Origin: Anaerotruncus sp. MC2020
GTDB taxonomy: Bacteria > Bacillota > Clostridia > Oscillospirales > Ruminococcaceae
Assembly: GCA_000701945.1 (NCBI GenBank)
Contig: KL370840.1
Span: 832,113-896,112 of the forward strand
Direction: 5' to 3'
Length of the DNA: 64,000 nucleotides
Shown piece after piece: positions 18,836 to 28,146 of the stretch (position 1 is the first letter of the stretch; every line of letters begins with the position of its first letter). A program made the position numbers and the translations under genes. Under the pieces are notes generated by a model. That model worked only from the letters and a program-made list of their open reading frames with translations. It was not told the origin of the DNA and did no database searches.

Positions 18836-18869
18836 AAGAGGAAACGACGGTATTTCGGCGTTTCCTCTT
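18836..18869. terminator. Hairpin (terminator-like)
   Basis: 11-bp stem AAGAGGAAACG / CGTTTCCTCTT around GTATTTCGG-type loop sequence. Similar hairpins with a TATTTCGG core precede the tRNA-Trp-like ends at 28612 and 38488. Confidence 0.5.
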
Positions 18870-19180
18870 CTTAGGACTGTAAGTCCATGACTAAAAAGAT
18901 GACACAAGACAAATCGCAATTCTTCGAACAATATCGAATTATCATCATATCTCACGCAAATAATTACCTATTGAGTACTTGTTTATTATAACACAACCCG
19001 CTTATTTTGTCAAGAAAAAACTGAAAATTTTAAGCGAATATGTATTCATGTTAATCTTCCAACTAATCTCTTCGGCAGCATAAATGATTACCTATCTTAT
19101 GTAAGTGCATTTATAAGCCCATTTATACTCCCCATCTTGTCAACCTACAAACAATACAGTTTCAGCTGGTTTTTTTGAAC
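18870..19180. other. AT-rich intergenic stretch
   Basis: No gene seen. AT-rich with stops in all frames. Confidence 0.4.
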
Positions 19181-20408
19181 TCACATTTCATTAATGTCAA
19201 ATTCAAGCATTTTACCATCTAAGAAGTATTCACATTCCTCGTAATTAGGATATTCATGCTCCAGTCTTCTGAAGTCAGCATTATGTTTCGGATTGTCCCG
19301 ATGCAGCATTTCATGGTATATTACGAATTTAACTGCCTCTCTCGGAACATCCTTGCTGTTTAGTATTGAATTAATAAGTATTGAATGATCATGCTTGTAG
19401 TGAAGACCGTAGTATGTTTTATATGGCTTGTCAGTCCAATCGATTGATGATATTCCATCAAACACTCCATTAGTGATCTCTGCCGTTTCGCCTTGCGTGA
19501 TGCTGAAGACCGGCGTGGAGATATTCATGGGCAAGAACAAATTTCCATTCTTCAATTGTAAGCCCCGCCGCTGGGTTGACATAGATTTCTCCATTAACAA
19601 CATCGACAGCAGCAATCTCAACATCATTCAAGTCATTTCTATTGAAAGTTTCGACTATCCTAAAGCCTGTTGCGATACCTCCCAGCAGAGGATAATGGTT
19701 GACAAACCACTCCGCTGCCTTCTCCATTGTGCTCTTTCGTTTTCCGGTTATTCCCTTACTGGCACCTGCCTTATTAATAACCGAACGCACTGAACTTGCA
19801 AGAGCATAGGCAAATCGGCTTATGTATTCATTCTTGCCGTAACGGTATTCGAGCGGAGATTCTGTTCCTATCATATCAGGGAACTCGCCGGCTGTCCCGA
19901 AAAAATTTCTGTCAGGGCTGATATTTAGCTCAACAAGCTGATCGTATATCTTCATTTCACTTGATGCTGAACTGAAATTTGCAAGCTGTGTCGTATCAAT
20001 ACAAGCGGAACCGAATTTAATATCGGCAAGAAACCGCGATACATAGATATCACAAGCCATATTCCACAGCTCAGCGTCATATTTATTGACCCATTTTTGC
20101 TGCTTTTCAGTTATTTGCTGCCAGTAACCAGGCATACGCTCCGCATCAAAGTGTCCGAAACACAAGTGGAGCATACAATGAGCAATTATATACGCCCATT
20201 CCTTCGGCGTTCTGTCACAGTCCTTGTTAAGATAGATTCGTCCTAATGATGATACTTTAGCAGGCACATTCTTTCCCAATCGGCTTTTTGGAACCATTTC
20301 AGTATTTATCCGAAGGTAACCAAACAGTGGGTGCTCCTGTGTAATAGCAATACCGTCAAGGAGCTGTTGCTCGTTAGGGGTTATTTTTTCCTCTTTTTTC
20401 TTTTTCAT
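19181..20408 (-). pseudogene. Metallopeptidase chimera: DUF2201-type N-part, SprT-like C-part
   Basis: From the ATG at 20408 a 312-residue frame carries two His-rich zinc sites typical of DUF2201 putative metallopeptidases (IAHCMLHLCFGH and VLAHEYLHAGLQHH). It stops at 19470 soon after ARRNGRDH, where DUF2201 proteins normally continue with a YLWNVACD-type helix. In another frame the sequence resumes as VFDGISSIDW and ends in a SprT-like protease signature, VIYHEMLHRDNPKHN. It therefore looks like two gene ends joined out of frame near 19500. The gene is divergent from the drmA relic and 30-80 bases from it. Confidence 0.6.
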
Positions 20409-20436
20409 GATTATTTATCGTTCTTTATAAGTCTCG

Positions 20437-22345
20437 GCAGATCGCGGACAATTTCGACCATACAGCAAATGGATATCAGAGCTTAAAGTTTTGAGCAACT
20501 CTCTTGAATCCAAATATTCGTATATTTCCAAAAAGAATATAACCAGATGTGAGGAATCATGTAAGAGAATGTATAAAGGAATCGAATTGTTGAAGACGGA
20601 TTCTAAAATATGGAATGCTTTTGCTCTGGCAAACAGGGCAATGTTTATGCAGCGAGTTCATTTGAAGATACAACAATCTGATAATGATATATACCCCGGT
20701 GACGAAAAGCTATCAACTATTCTTGATACAATTGATTATAATACCGCAGAAAAATTATTTGAAGATAAATATTCTTGGCGCCCATTCCAGTTGGCTTTTC
20801 TCTTAATGAGCGTTGAATCTGTTACAGATGATAAATCTCTGGAACGCGAATTAACAGATTTGATTTGGTTCCCTACAGGTGGCGGTAAAACCGAAGCTTA
20901 TCTGGGACTTACTGCTATGACTATTTTTTACAGACGACTTGCATATCCAAATAATTCTGACGGTACCACTGTTATAATGCGTTATACCCTGCGACTTTTA
21001 GCTGCGCAGCAGTTTACACGAGCTTCAACGCTGATATGTGCTTGTGAGTACATTCGTGACGACTCCATGTCAAGAAAACCTCGATATAAATCATATCCGT
21101 TGGGAGATACAAGTATAACAATAGGTTTATGGATTGGTGGAGAACATACTCCAAACAGAAATGATGATGCCAAAAAACTATTGGACGAACTAATAAAAGC
21201 TAAAGCCAGTGATTTAAACTATCGTCTTGATAAGAATAATAAGTTTCAAGTATTAAAATGCCCTTGGTGTGGAACAAAAATGATCAAAGGACTTTTTAAT
21301 AACAAATTAAAAGGGTCATTTGGATATGTGATGCGACAGAAAAAGCATTTTGAACTCCATTGCACGCAACAAGCGTGTCCGTTTTCAAGTGATATTTTCG
21401 GAAAACTACCAATTCAAATTGTTGATGAGGAAATATATTCCAATCCGCCGACATTATTGTTTGGCACTGTGGACAAGTTTGCTATGATGACATGGAAAAA
21501 AGAAGTGGGAGCATTTTTCGGTGTTGATACTGATAATCGTCCTCCCGAACTTATTATTCAGGACGAGTTACATTTAATTTCTGGACCTTTGGGAACGATG
21601 GTTGGTCTATATGAAGCTGCAATAGAAAAGATATGTAGTAGTAGAGGGTCAAAACCAAAAATAGTTGCATCAACCGCAACTATAAGACGTTGCAAGATTA
21701 AATGTAATGCTTATGGTAGGACAACCTAAACTAACAAGCGAATACATTCAAGCAACCAGTCGTGTTGGAAGATCTTACCCTGGAGTAGCATTCATTTTGT
21801 ATGATGGAGCCAAAAGTCGTGATCGTTCGCATTATGAACAATACAAAGCATATCACGAATCATTTTATAAGCATGTTGAACCAACAGGTGTTACTCCTTT
21901 TTCACAGCCAGCAAGAGAACGTGCAATGCATTCGGTAGTTATTGCAATATTGAGAAATACAGTGCCGGATCTTTCGGAAGAAAATAATGCTTTTAATTAT
22001 TCAAAAGAGCTTTATCGTAACGAAGTTAAAGAAGTAGAGGAGTATATTATAAACAGATGCGACTCTATAAATAAAATGGTAAATCCGAAATTAACCTCTG
22101 AAGCCGAAAACATTACCGAAGAACTTACACATTTCTTTGAAAGATGGGAAGACTTGTCCGATCAATATGATAAAGATCATTTTGGATACGGCGAAAAATT
22201 CATGGTTAAGAATCCTACCGAGGCTGACGGATGCCTTTTGAAAGCGTACAATACACGTCCCTATGATCAGGCAATAGATACAATGACCTCTTTAAGAAAC
22301 GTGGATAAGACTATAGCAAGCAATATCCTGATTTGGGAGGAATAA
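20437..22345 (+). pseudogene. drmA: DISARM helicase DrmA, 5'-truncated with internal deletion
   Basis: DrmA is the SNF2-like helicase of the anti-phage system DISARM. Seen in order: YKGIELLKTD, RPFQLAFLLMSVES, the Walker A region LIWFPTGGGKTEAYLGL, VIMRYTLRLLAAQQF, zinc-binding pairs (CPWCGTKM), the DEAD-box-like IQDELHLISGPLGT and KPKIVASTATIRR. Then the frame shifts near 21695 and jumps to the late helicase motif LMVGQPKLTSEYIQATSRVGR. Some 250-300 residues between these motifs are missing. The N-terminal several hundred residues are also missing: the frame opens at 20437 without a start, and the first candidate is a TTG at 20491. Not functional as it stands. Confidence 0.8.
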
Positions 22346-22349
22346 AATA

Positions 22350-22484
22350 ATGGATTTTAAAAGAGAATATTTGGATAGAATAACACATACGGTAAGAGCA
22401 TCTCAGGCTGTATTACAATACGGAGTAGGAGCAATGGTAGATTTTCCAAGCCAAGCCTTGTGTATCAGCTTACCGTTCATGTAG
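22350..22484 (+). pseudogene. drmB: DISARM DrmB (DUF1998), N-terminal fragment
   Basis: Starts with a normal RBS (GGAGGAATAAAATA) four bases after the drmA stop. The peptide MDFKREYLDRITHTVRASQA then VLQYGVGAMVDFP is the conserved DrmB start. After DFP at about 22448 it runs into the minus-strand start of an unrelated small gene and stops at 22484, so roughly 600 residues are missing. The drmA-drmB order is that of DISARM cores. Confidence 0.75.
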
Positions 22485-22495
22485 AATTTGTTCAT
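22454..22495 (-). pseudogene. Start of a small element gene, copy A
   Basis: RBS AGGAGGAAAAGTAA then MNKFYMNGKLIHKA. The same start with MDKYTMSGKLMHKA heads the gene at 38008. After 14 codons it breaks into the drmB fragment. Confidence 0.6.
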
Positions 22496-23001
22496 TTACT
22501 TTTCCTCCTGTTACAGTTTCATTCATAGACAGCAGGCGTGATCTGCTCTCTATGTATCGGCTGACAGGCACACAAATCGCTCACAGCGGCTTTAAATGCA
22601 CTCGGTGGTGTCGTTTCTCGTTCTGCATCTGCTGCCGTCGAAAACGGCTCACAAATCGCTGATAGGCTTTCTATCACTTTTCTTATAGAAACAAAAAAGG
22701 ACTCGATTCAGCGTTTTCACAATTCGTGAAAAGCACCAAAACCGAGTCCGAAACTTTGTATACTATTTTTTACTGTCAAAATCAATATTTGCCTGTATTT
22801 CGACCTTTGGAAGGGACTGAATCTGCTCTTTTGAGAGTTCAAGTCCTTACATATGGCTAAAATAGCCCAATGTCATCTATGAAAATCGAAGAAATTTTTC
22901 TGAGATTTAAGCAGCAAAAAAGCCCGATATTTCGGGCTTTTTTGACCATGTCATCTATTTAGTCATGGCAATATGGCAATAGTCTACAGAATAGATGACA
23001 T
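22455..23001. repeat. Duplicated ~520-bp module, copy A
   Basis: The segment matches 37990-38506 along its whole length with scattered differences: the small gene start, a GCAGGCGTGATCTGC hairpin, a minus-strand terminator (22699-22749, GGACTCG...CGAGTCC with inner GTTTTCAC/GTGAAAA), a GTTCAAGTCC T-arm-like stretch, a terminator AAAAAAGCCCGATATTTCGG with its partner GGGCTTTTTT, then TTTAGTCATG and ATATGGCA. The copy A end carries an 11-bp inverted repeat TGTCATCTATT (22949-22959) / AATAGATGACA (22990-23000). Confidence 0.75.
22973..23001. repeat. Att-like direct repeat, left copy
   Basis: A 29-base sequence starting ATGGCAATAGTCTACAGAAT and ending AGATGACAT. It recurs in the same orientation at 32518-32546 with one mismatch (CAATAG versus CAGTAG). 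Direct repeats of this size flanking 9.5 kb are typical of integrated elements. Confidence 0.55.
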
Positions 23002-23048
23002 ATAATATGTGTATTCAGATCAAGCTTTTTCGGATGATCTGCCAGTGC

Positions 23049-23570
23049 TTATTTTATAGTCTTACGCTCACCCAGTTCAGTATTTTTAACCGTTGTACGC
23101 TCGGTTTCTTTCTTGGCATTTTCCTCAGTCTTTACCGTGGAAGTGGTTTTCTGGTAGTTACCAAAAAGGTTCTGTCCTTTGTCGGCTGTTGCCTGCGATG
23201 CAAGAACACTTGGCTCTGTACGGTCAAGCATTGCCTTGAAACTCGGGTCCTTAAAGGTGCCTGCTTCATCTATCTTGTTGAACTGGTCCTCGGTAATGTG
23301 GTTGAACGTTCCCTTATTCTGAAGCATCTGTATCTTAGTGCAGGTTATTATCTGTGAAAGAGGCTTTGCCATATTCTCAACAGTCGCCTTGTCGCCGAGT
23401 GCGCTTATCTCATCCTGAGCCTTCTTGAGCTGTCCCTGAATGGTGAAGGGTTCTTCCTTCTTTTCCTCGGGAACGGGTTGCTCCTGCTTCGGAGCATCAA
23501 TGTCAGCATACATATTCTTGTAGATTTTGTTGAAACTCTGCGGATCATTTACGGTCTTCGCAATAAACAA
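23049..23570 (-). CDS. Hypothetical protein, possibly 5'-truncated element gene
   Basis: 173 residues if started at the TTG at 23570; no good RBS is seen and the frame stays open further upstream without ATG, so the 5' end may be missing. It contains a Pro/Glu/Lys-rich linker (EQPVPEEKKEEPF) followed by a helical domain and a polar tail. I do not recognise it. Its position just inside the att-like repeat suggests a mobile-element gene. Confidence 0.4.
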   Translation of the reverse strand: MFIAKTVNDPQSFNKIYKNMYADIDAPKQEQPVPEEKKEEPFTIQGQLKKAQDEISALGDKATVENMAKPLSQIITCTKIQMLQNKGTFNHITEDQFNKIDEAGTFKDPSFKAMLDRTEPSVLASQATADKGQNLFGNYQKTTSTVKTEENAKKETERTTVKNTELGERKTIK

Positions 23571-23723
23571 TACCCCTGTTAAAGGGAAATAGGTGCATGA
23601 TTTATAAATACCTCACAGTATTTTTTTGTCTTCCACTGTAAAAACCACTAAATAAATACCGATATGGAAATCTTCCTATATTTCTATTATACGATTATTC
23701 GCTCAAAAAGTCATTATTCAATG

Positions 23724-23759
23724 AAAAACCTACCCGAACGTGCATACTCGGGTAGGTTT
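23724..23759 (-). terminator. Rho-independent terminator of the 23786 gene
   Basis: On the minus strand: AAACCTACCCGA, 10-base loop, TCGGGTAGGTTT, then TT-rich tail. Perfect 12-bp stem. Confidence 0.85.
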
Positions 23760-23785
23760 GTTTGTATCATCAGGAAAAGCTTCTT

Positions 23786-24961
23786 CTATTCATAGGAAAT
23801 ACATTCATTGCTGCCGTCATATTTCCACTTATCACAAGCGAATGAAGCTAATGGTTTGCCGCTGCTGTCGGTAAGCTCATAGAACCGATAACCGATATTA
23901 TGGCTGTTCTTGATGCTGCCATCGGAGTCTGTGCGGTATGTGCCGTTGGAGAGCTCGAGAAGCCATGAGCCGTCGCTTTCCTCAGTTGCATTGACTACTG
24001 TGTATTCCGCTATAGACCAATCATTCACTCCAAGTCCGAATTTGTTCTGAACATAGCTGTCGGTGATGGAAGATTTACCATCAGTAACCGACGAATTAGC
24101 AGGCTCTATGTGCTGAGTCGCGCCGTACCATATAAGCGCCAGTCCCACAATAACGAAAACCAAGGGAAAGAGAATGCCAATTATTGTCGGAGCCTTTCTT
24201 CTGTTCTCGTTCTGCTCAAATATCGCATAGGGATCCTTCGGGTCAACGTTAATGATCCTGTGCTCGCCTACTGCTATGGGCGGCGTGCCGATGTAGTTCT
24301 CATTTCCGATCGCCTGAAGGCGCTGACCTTCATAGTAATATTCGTATACAGGAGATGTCACCAGTGTAGTGTGGTGATTTTCATTAGTGGTGTGGAAGCA
24401 GCGCACATAGCCTATACATTCGCCCTCAGTTTCATCTCCGAAACCCTTTGATGACTTGACCAGCCCCGCTATTTCAGAAATCACGAAAAAGCCTCCCGCA
24501 AGAGCAAAGCAGCCTCCTACCAATAAAACGATAATATTTCCTGTACTCAGCGAGGAATCATTTCTGCTGACGTAATAGATGAGCAGCGGAGCTGACATTA
24601 TCAGTACACCAAACAGCAGGACAAACAAAGCATTCTGCTTCGGTCTTAGGTTGTTCCTGTCAGCAGTGTATGTATCCTGCGTACCGGAAATCAGCATAAC
24701 CACTCCCCCGATGAAGAACATCAGTCCGAAGATGAATGCAGCGATCCAGACATGACCTGTCGAGGCTGCTGCAATGATTGCAACAAGGAAGACTGTGAAA
24801 ATAGCAGCGGCTGTAATGCTCTTCATCAGCGATGATCTATCACCGGCGATAGGCTTGAATGCGTTTGCCAGCAGCTGCTGCCGAAGCTGCAACTTCTCTT
24901 CCGCGGTAATTTCCTGCTCAGTGCTGAAAACATAATTCATTGCATTAGGGTCATATTTCAT
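23786..24961 (-). CDS. Multi-pass membrane protein, DUF3592-like
   Basis: A 391-residue protein. The N-terminus is cytosolic; four membrane segments lie at about 47-68, 72-92, 109-129 and 141-163. A soluble middle region with VYEYYYEGQRLQAIG and GEHRIINVDPKDP matches the DUF3592 pattern. A fifth segment (about 265-285) and a C-terminal extracytoplasmic domain follow. Function unknown. RBS CGGAGGATTAT precedes the ATG. It has its own terminator. Confidence 0.75.
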   Translation of the reverse strand: MKYDPNAMNYVFSTEQEITAEEKLQLRQQLLANAFKPIAGDRSSLMKSITAAAIFTVFLVAIIAAASTGHVWIAAFIFGLMFFIGGVVMLISGTQDTYTADRNNLRPKQNALFVLLFGVLIMSAPLLIYYVSRNDSSLSTGNIIVLLVGGCFALAGGFFVISEIAGLVKSSKGFGDETEGECIGYVRCFHTTNENHHTTLVTSPVYEYYYEGQRLQAIGNENYIGTPPIAVGEHRIINVDPKDPYAIFEQNENRRKAPTIIGILFPLVFVIVGLALIWYGATQHIEPANSSVTDGKSSITDSYVQNKFGLGVNDWSIAEYTVVNATEESDGSWLLELSNGTYRTDSDGSIKNSHNIGYRFYELTDSSGKPLASFACDKWKYDGSNECISYE

Positions 24962-25076
24962 ATAATCCTCCGTTATTCAGCGGTATCCGCCCTTATTTCA
25001 GGAATATTATAACACAAGTACAGAAAAACAAATAATATCCTCCAAGGTGAAGCCGCTCCTCTTGTTGATCATAATG

Positions 25077-25301
25077 TCAAGCTCTGCGGTGTTCCTTCAC
25101 ATAATCTCGTATGCGTACAATCATCATCTGTAGTAATCTGAGCCAGATCAGCCCGTAAAAAAGCATGAGAACAAGAAGACCCAGACGCCCAAACACTCCT
25201 TGACTAAAACTCCAAGCAAATTGTCCCCATATCATAAAACCAATTAGGACCCCATTGGTGATCTCAATGAGTCCGAACATAAGAATTGCGATCAGTTTCA
25301 T
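25077..25301 (-). CDS. Small two-helix membrane protein
   Basis: A 74-residue hydrophobic protein with two membrane segments (about 4-26 and 36-60) and a basic tail (RIRDYVKEHRRA). RBS ATGGAGAAAAGCT precedes the ATG. No family recognised. Confidence 0.6.
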   Translation of the reverse strand: MKLIAILMFGLIEITNGVLIGFMIWGQFAWSFSQGVFGRLGLLVLMLFYGLIWLRLLQMMIVRIRDYVKEHRRA

Positions 25302-25483
25302 AGCTTTTCTCCATTGTCAATCATTTATATGGAGCGCAGCGTTATAGCTGTGGCTTCGTCTCTGGTTACGCTGCATCCATGTTTTTTCTTCTATTATCGG
25401 AAGCAAAACATCAGTATTCTTCTTTATGTTTGTTAATTCTCCATAACAAGCTTGAATATTAAAGCCATAGTAATTCAATATCT

Positions 25484-25921
25484 TTATATACCCGCCTCCA
25501 TCAGCTTAATCAGAGCCTTTTCAAAGTCCTTATCCTGCTGAGCAGTACGTTTAGGCATTCCTTTTGTTCGTCCGCCACTTCTGCGTATTCTTGCAGATAC
25601 TGCACGAAATCTGAGCAGGTCCAATATATTTCCCTCGATGTATTGCTTGCCGTCCTGATTGAGAACTACTGCACGCTTGCTAAGACACATAGCCGCAAGT
25701 CCGTTATCCTGAGTAATGGCGATATCTCCTGAACTTACAAGATTGACAAGCCGAAAATCTGCACTGTCCGCTCCTTTATCAACGATTATTGTTTAAGCAC
25801 CGTCATGCTGTATAGAATATGCTGTATCGCATATTATTGTACTTTCAAGTCCATATCGCTTTGCTGTACTAACTGCTATGTCAACTACGGGACAGCCATC
25901 TGCATCTATTAATATTTTCAA
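25484..25921 (-). pseudogene. YaiI/YqxD (UPF0178, DUF188) family gene with in-frame stop
   Basis: Reading from the TTG at 25921 (RBS AGGTGAAAGAA) gives the family start MKILIDADGCPVVDIAV. At codon 43 (25795-25793) a TAA interrupts TAYSIQHDGA / TIIVDKGADSADF. The frame then continues uninterrupted through DIAITQDNGLAA, GGRTKGMPKRTAQQDKDFE and a normal end at 146 codons, the usual length. Only the TAA is wrong, so this is a recent nonsense mutation or a base error. Family function is unknown, with PIN-like nuclease features. It begins 16 bases after the crcB stop, so the two form an operon. Confidence 0.75.
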
Positions 25922-25936
25922 TTCTTTCACCTGCAC

Positions 25937-26311
25937 TCAGAACGCTTTTTCAACTATGTTCTGCGCTGCGAACAAAGCTGATATTCCAACTGTGATACTC
26001 AAAATGATATACGAGGCAGCAGTAATATATGAGCCTTTTTCCATCAGCCCGCTTGTTTCAAGAGCAAAGGACGAAAACGTTGTAAAGCCTCCGCAGATGC
26101 CGACTTTAAGGAAAAGCACGAGCTTAGGAGACGCTGAAAACTGTTTCAATGCGAGTGCAGCCACAAGACCAATCAGGAAACAGCCAAATACATTCACTAT
26201 AAACGTTTTCATCGGAAATCCGTCACTGCTGTCTATAGGGAGCTTACCTATCAAGAATCGGCATACAGCGCCTATCGCTCCACCTGCTGCAACTATCAGA
26301 CAATCCGTCAT
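25937..26311 (-). CDS. crcB: Fluoride efflux channel CrcB/Fluc
   Basis: A 124-residue four-helix membrane protein that forms a dual-topology fluoride channel. Signatures: GGAIGAVCRFLIG at the N-terminus, NVFGCFLIGL and GGFTTFSSF, which holds the central Na+ and fluoride pore Phe residues. Length is typical. It has a consensus promoter upstream. I looked for a fluoride riboswitch between promoter and start and saw none; the leader is too short. Confidence 0.93.
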   Translation of the reverse strand: MTDCLIVAAGGAIGAVCRFLIGKLPIDSSDGFPMKTFIVNVFGCFLIGLVAALALKQFSASPKLVLFLKVGICGGFTTFSSFALETSGLMEKGSYITAASYIILSITVGISALFAAQNIVEKAF

Positions 26312-26343
26312 ACCAACACCTACTCATCAAATCTGATGTTATC

Positions 26344-26372
26344 ATTATACCACATTACAAAAGCATTTACAA
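26344..26372 (-). promoter_or_regulatory. Promoter of crcB
   Basis: On the minus strand TTGTAA (26372-26367), 17-base spacer, TATAAT (26349-26344). The -35 hexamer is shared with a divergent + strand promoter. Confidence 0.75.
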
Positions 26373-26502
26373 CACCTCTGAAAAATGTTATAATACCGCG
26401 AATGGAAGGATGGTTCCGGACTTTCTTATAGTGAAAACCTCAAAAAATAACATATATCATCAAACGGCACTGCGCTGAAATGGCGTAGTGCCGTTCTTTT
26501 TT
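26367..26502 (+). ncRNA. Candidate small RNA with own promoter and terminator
   Basis: On the + strand TTACAA (26367-26372), 16-base spacer, TATAAT (26389-26394), then about 70 bases without an RBS-ATG pair, then a strong terminator (26464-26502: ACGGCACTGCGC / GCGTAGTGCCGT and T-rich tail). The expected transcript is about 100 nt. There is a GGAAGGATGGTTCC hairpin near its 5' end. No known RNA family recognised. Confidence 0.4.
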
Positions 26503-26507
26503 GCCCT

Positions 26508-26551
26508 TGCACCCAAGCTGGTAACACTTGCACCCAGCTTGGGTGCATTTT
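26508..26551. terminator. Perfect 14-bp inverted repeat
   Basis: TGCACCCAAGCTGG (26508-26521) / CCAGCTTGGGTGCA (26534-26547) followed by TTTT on the + strand. It may back up the preceding terminator. The intervening ACTTGCA partly repeats the arm. Confidence 0.6.
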
Positions 26552-26781
26552 CGTGTATCCGTTAAATTGTATCAAAATAAACTACAGCGAAAAACACATT
26601 AATGTGCTTTTCTATGTAAAAACCAAACAGCTCTTGTCAGTTAAGACAGGAGCTGTTTATTTGCTCAATGTTCAGTAATGATTGTATCAAAGTGAGCAAT
26701 AACTTCAATGCTTTACACATTCTTGGAATAGACTCAAACGAACTACTCTACCTTTTTGTTTTATTTTGATACTTATCTATA

Positions 26782-27909
26782 CTAAGTGGTTGATATTATA
26801 TTAATCGGCTTGCTAGAGTTGCCTTGAAATACAAAGATATAGTCTCCATAGTCTTCAAATAGATACTGACCACCAGGCTGTATTTCATCAGCACTTTCTT
26901 TTTTTATTATTTTCCAGTCATCAACAGAATATGAAATGTATTCGCCATCATAAAACGTAATAGCTTTGTCAGTATCGACATATAGAATCCGTTCCTGTTT
27001 ACGCATTGCATAATCCTGTTCTATTGTCATAGAATTCGAATCAATAAACGCCAATGTATCAGAGATGTGATTTTTTAAGTTATTACGTTCCGACTCATCA
27101 TCATGTGGATTATGTCTGGAATTAGATAAGATTCCAATTAGTTTATTATTATCCCATGAAAAGTCAACAAGTGACGCTTTGTACCCTGTTAAGTCTAGTT
27201 CTTCAATCTTATCATATTCTCTGAAGGAATACTTATCCAGATATGCGCCTGCGAAAGTCTTCTGGGTAATTATCACAAAATCCTCATTAAAAAATGCAAT
27301 TGAATGTGCATACATATTTCGGCAGTTGAATATGCACTTCCCGTTTTCAAATACAAATTCACCGTATGAATTATCATGCTCTATTATGCTTTCAATAATA
27401 TACATATCATCGATTTTTTTAAAAGAAAGACTTCCGTCGTCCAGAATTCTACAATCAGTAGGAATATCATATTCAATCATACTGCTCATATTATAAATAT
27501 GGAGCTTTTTGCCCGTATCAAAAGTAATTATCTTATTATTTTCAACCGAAAAATTTATTAGATTGCCAACAGATTTATACTCTTGAATCTTTTTTAATTC
27601 TATGTCATAAGCAGTTATTGATTCATTTGAATACACATAAAGAATATCGTTATTAGCATAAATAATAGGTTCTTTTATCTTCTGCACAACATCTTTGTTT
27701 CCATACCTATAAACACCGTCAGGCATTGTGTAATAAAAGTCATTTCCAACTCGGCATATATGATTCTGATTATAGTTTTTTGTAACACTTAAATAAGTAT
27801 TGTCCCATTTATGTGCATTTTCATATTTTGTCTTATTCGAAAGAAATAATAGAATAATCAGAACACAGAAAATAGATGCCAGAATAATTTCTATTGCACT
27901 TTTCTTCAT
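26782..27909 (-). CDS. Membrane-anchored protein, probable extracellular beta-propeller
   Basis: A 375-residue protein with one N-terminal anchor (about 5-24, IEIILASIFCVLIILLFLS) and an outside domain of repeated beta-strand units (NDFYYTMPDGVYRY, NDILYVYSNESITAYD, NKIITFDTGKKLHIYN), which suggests a propeller. No known family identified. The start is ATG 27909, preceded by a run of G (eight C on the + strand at 27913-27920) acting as RBS. AT-rich compared with its neighbours. Confidence 0.65.
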   Translation of the reverse strand: MKKSAIEIILASIFCVLIILLFLSNKTKYENAHKWDNTYLSVTKNYNQNHICRVGNDFYYTMPDGVYRYGNKDVVQKIKEPIIYANNDILYVYSNESITAYDIELKKIQEYKSVGNLINFSVENNKIITFDTGKKLHIYNMSSMIEYDIPTDCRILDDGSLSFKKIDDMYIIESIIEHDNSYGEFVFENGKCIFNCRNMYAHSIAFFNEDFVIITQKTFAGAYLDKYSFREYDKIEELDLTGYKASLVDFSWDNNKLIGILSNSRHNPHDDESERNNLKNHISDTLAFIDSNSMTIEQDYAMRKQERILYVDTDKAITFYDGEYISYSVDDWKIIKKESADEIQPGGQYLFEDYGDYIFVFQGNSSKPINIISTT

Positions 27910-27919
27910 TGTCCCCCCC

Positions 27920-28146
27920 CTAATAAATCACATATTGAATTGCAAGAGCATCTCTAGCTGTGACACCATCCCCACGATCAACAATATCTGCATTGATTTT
28001 TCCCTGTGGTTTGAATTCAAACTTGTCCTTGTTGGCAACGTTCTGAAGAATTGCAGTTGCAGCCGATTTCGTTACTTTTCAATCAACGTTAGCGTCACCA
28101 TAAGTAGGAAGAGTTTGAAACTCCCTACCAACTTCAGCAGCGTACT
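27920..28146 (-). pseudogene. Type I dockerin fragment with in-frame stop
   Basis: Minus-strand translation gives TLPTYGDANVD, a TGA at 28081-28079, then KVTKSAATAILQNV, KFEFKPQGKINADI and DGVTARDALAIQYVIY and a stop. Both dockerin repeats are recognisable (the GDANVD loop and the DRGDGVTARDAL loop). No upstream catalytic module or signal peptide remains. This is the 3' relic of a cellulosomal gene. Confidence 0.65.

Noticed and set aside
22820..22860. tRNA gene near the GTTCAAGTCC stretch in the duplicated module
   Set aside because: Only a T-arm-like sequence is visible; no matching acceptor or anticodon arm could be folded.
26312..26343. Fluoride riboswitch before crcB
   Set aside because: The leader between the promoter and the start is only about 30 bases, and I found no crcB-motif core on either strand.
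28079..28081. Selenocysteine TGA in the dockerin fragment
   Set aside because: Dockerins do not use selenocysteine, the fragment has no start, and the position corresponds to an ordinary calcium-loop residue.
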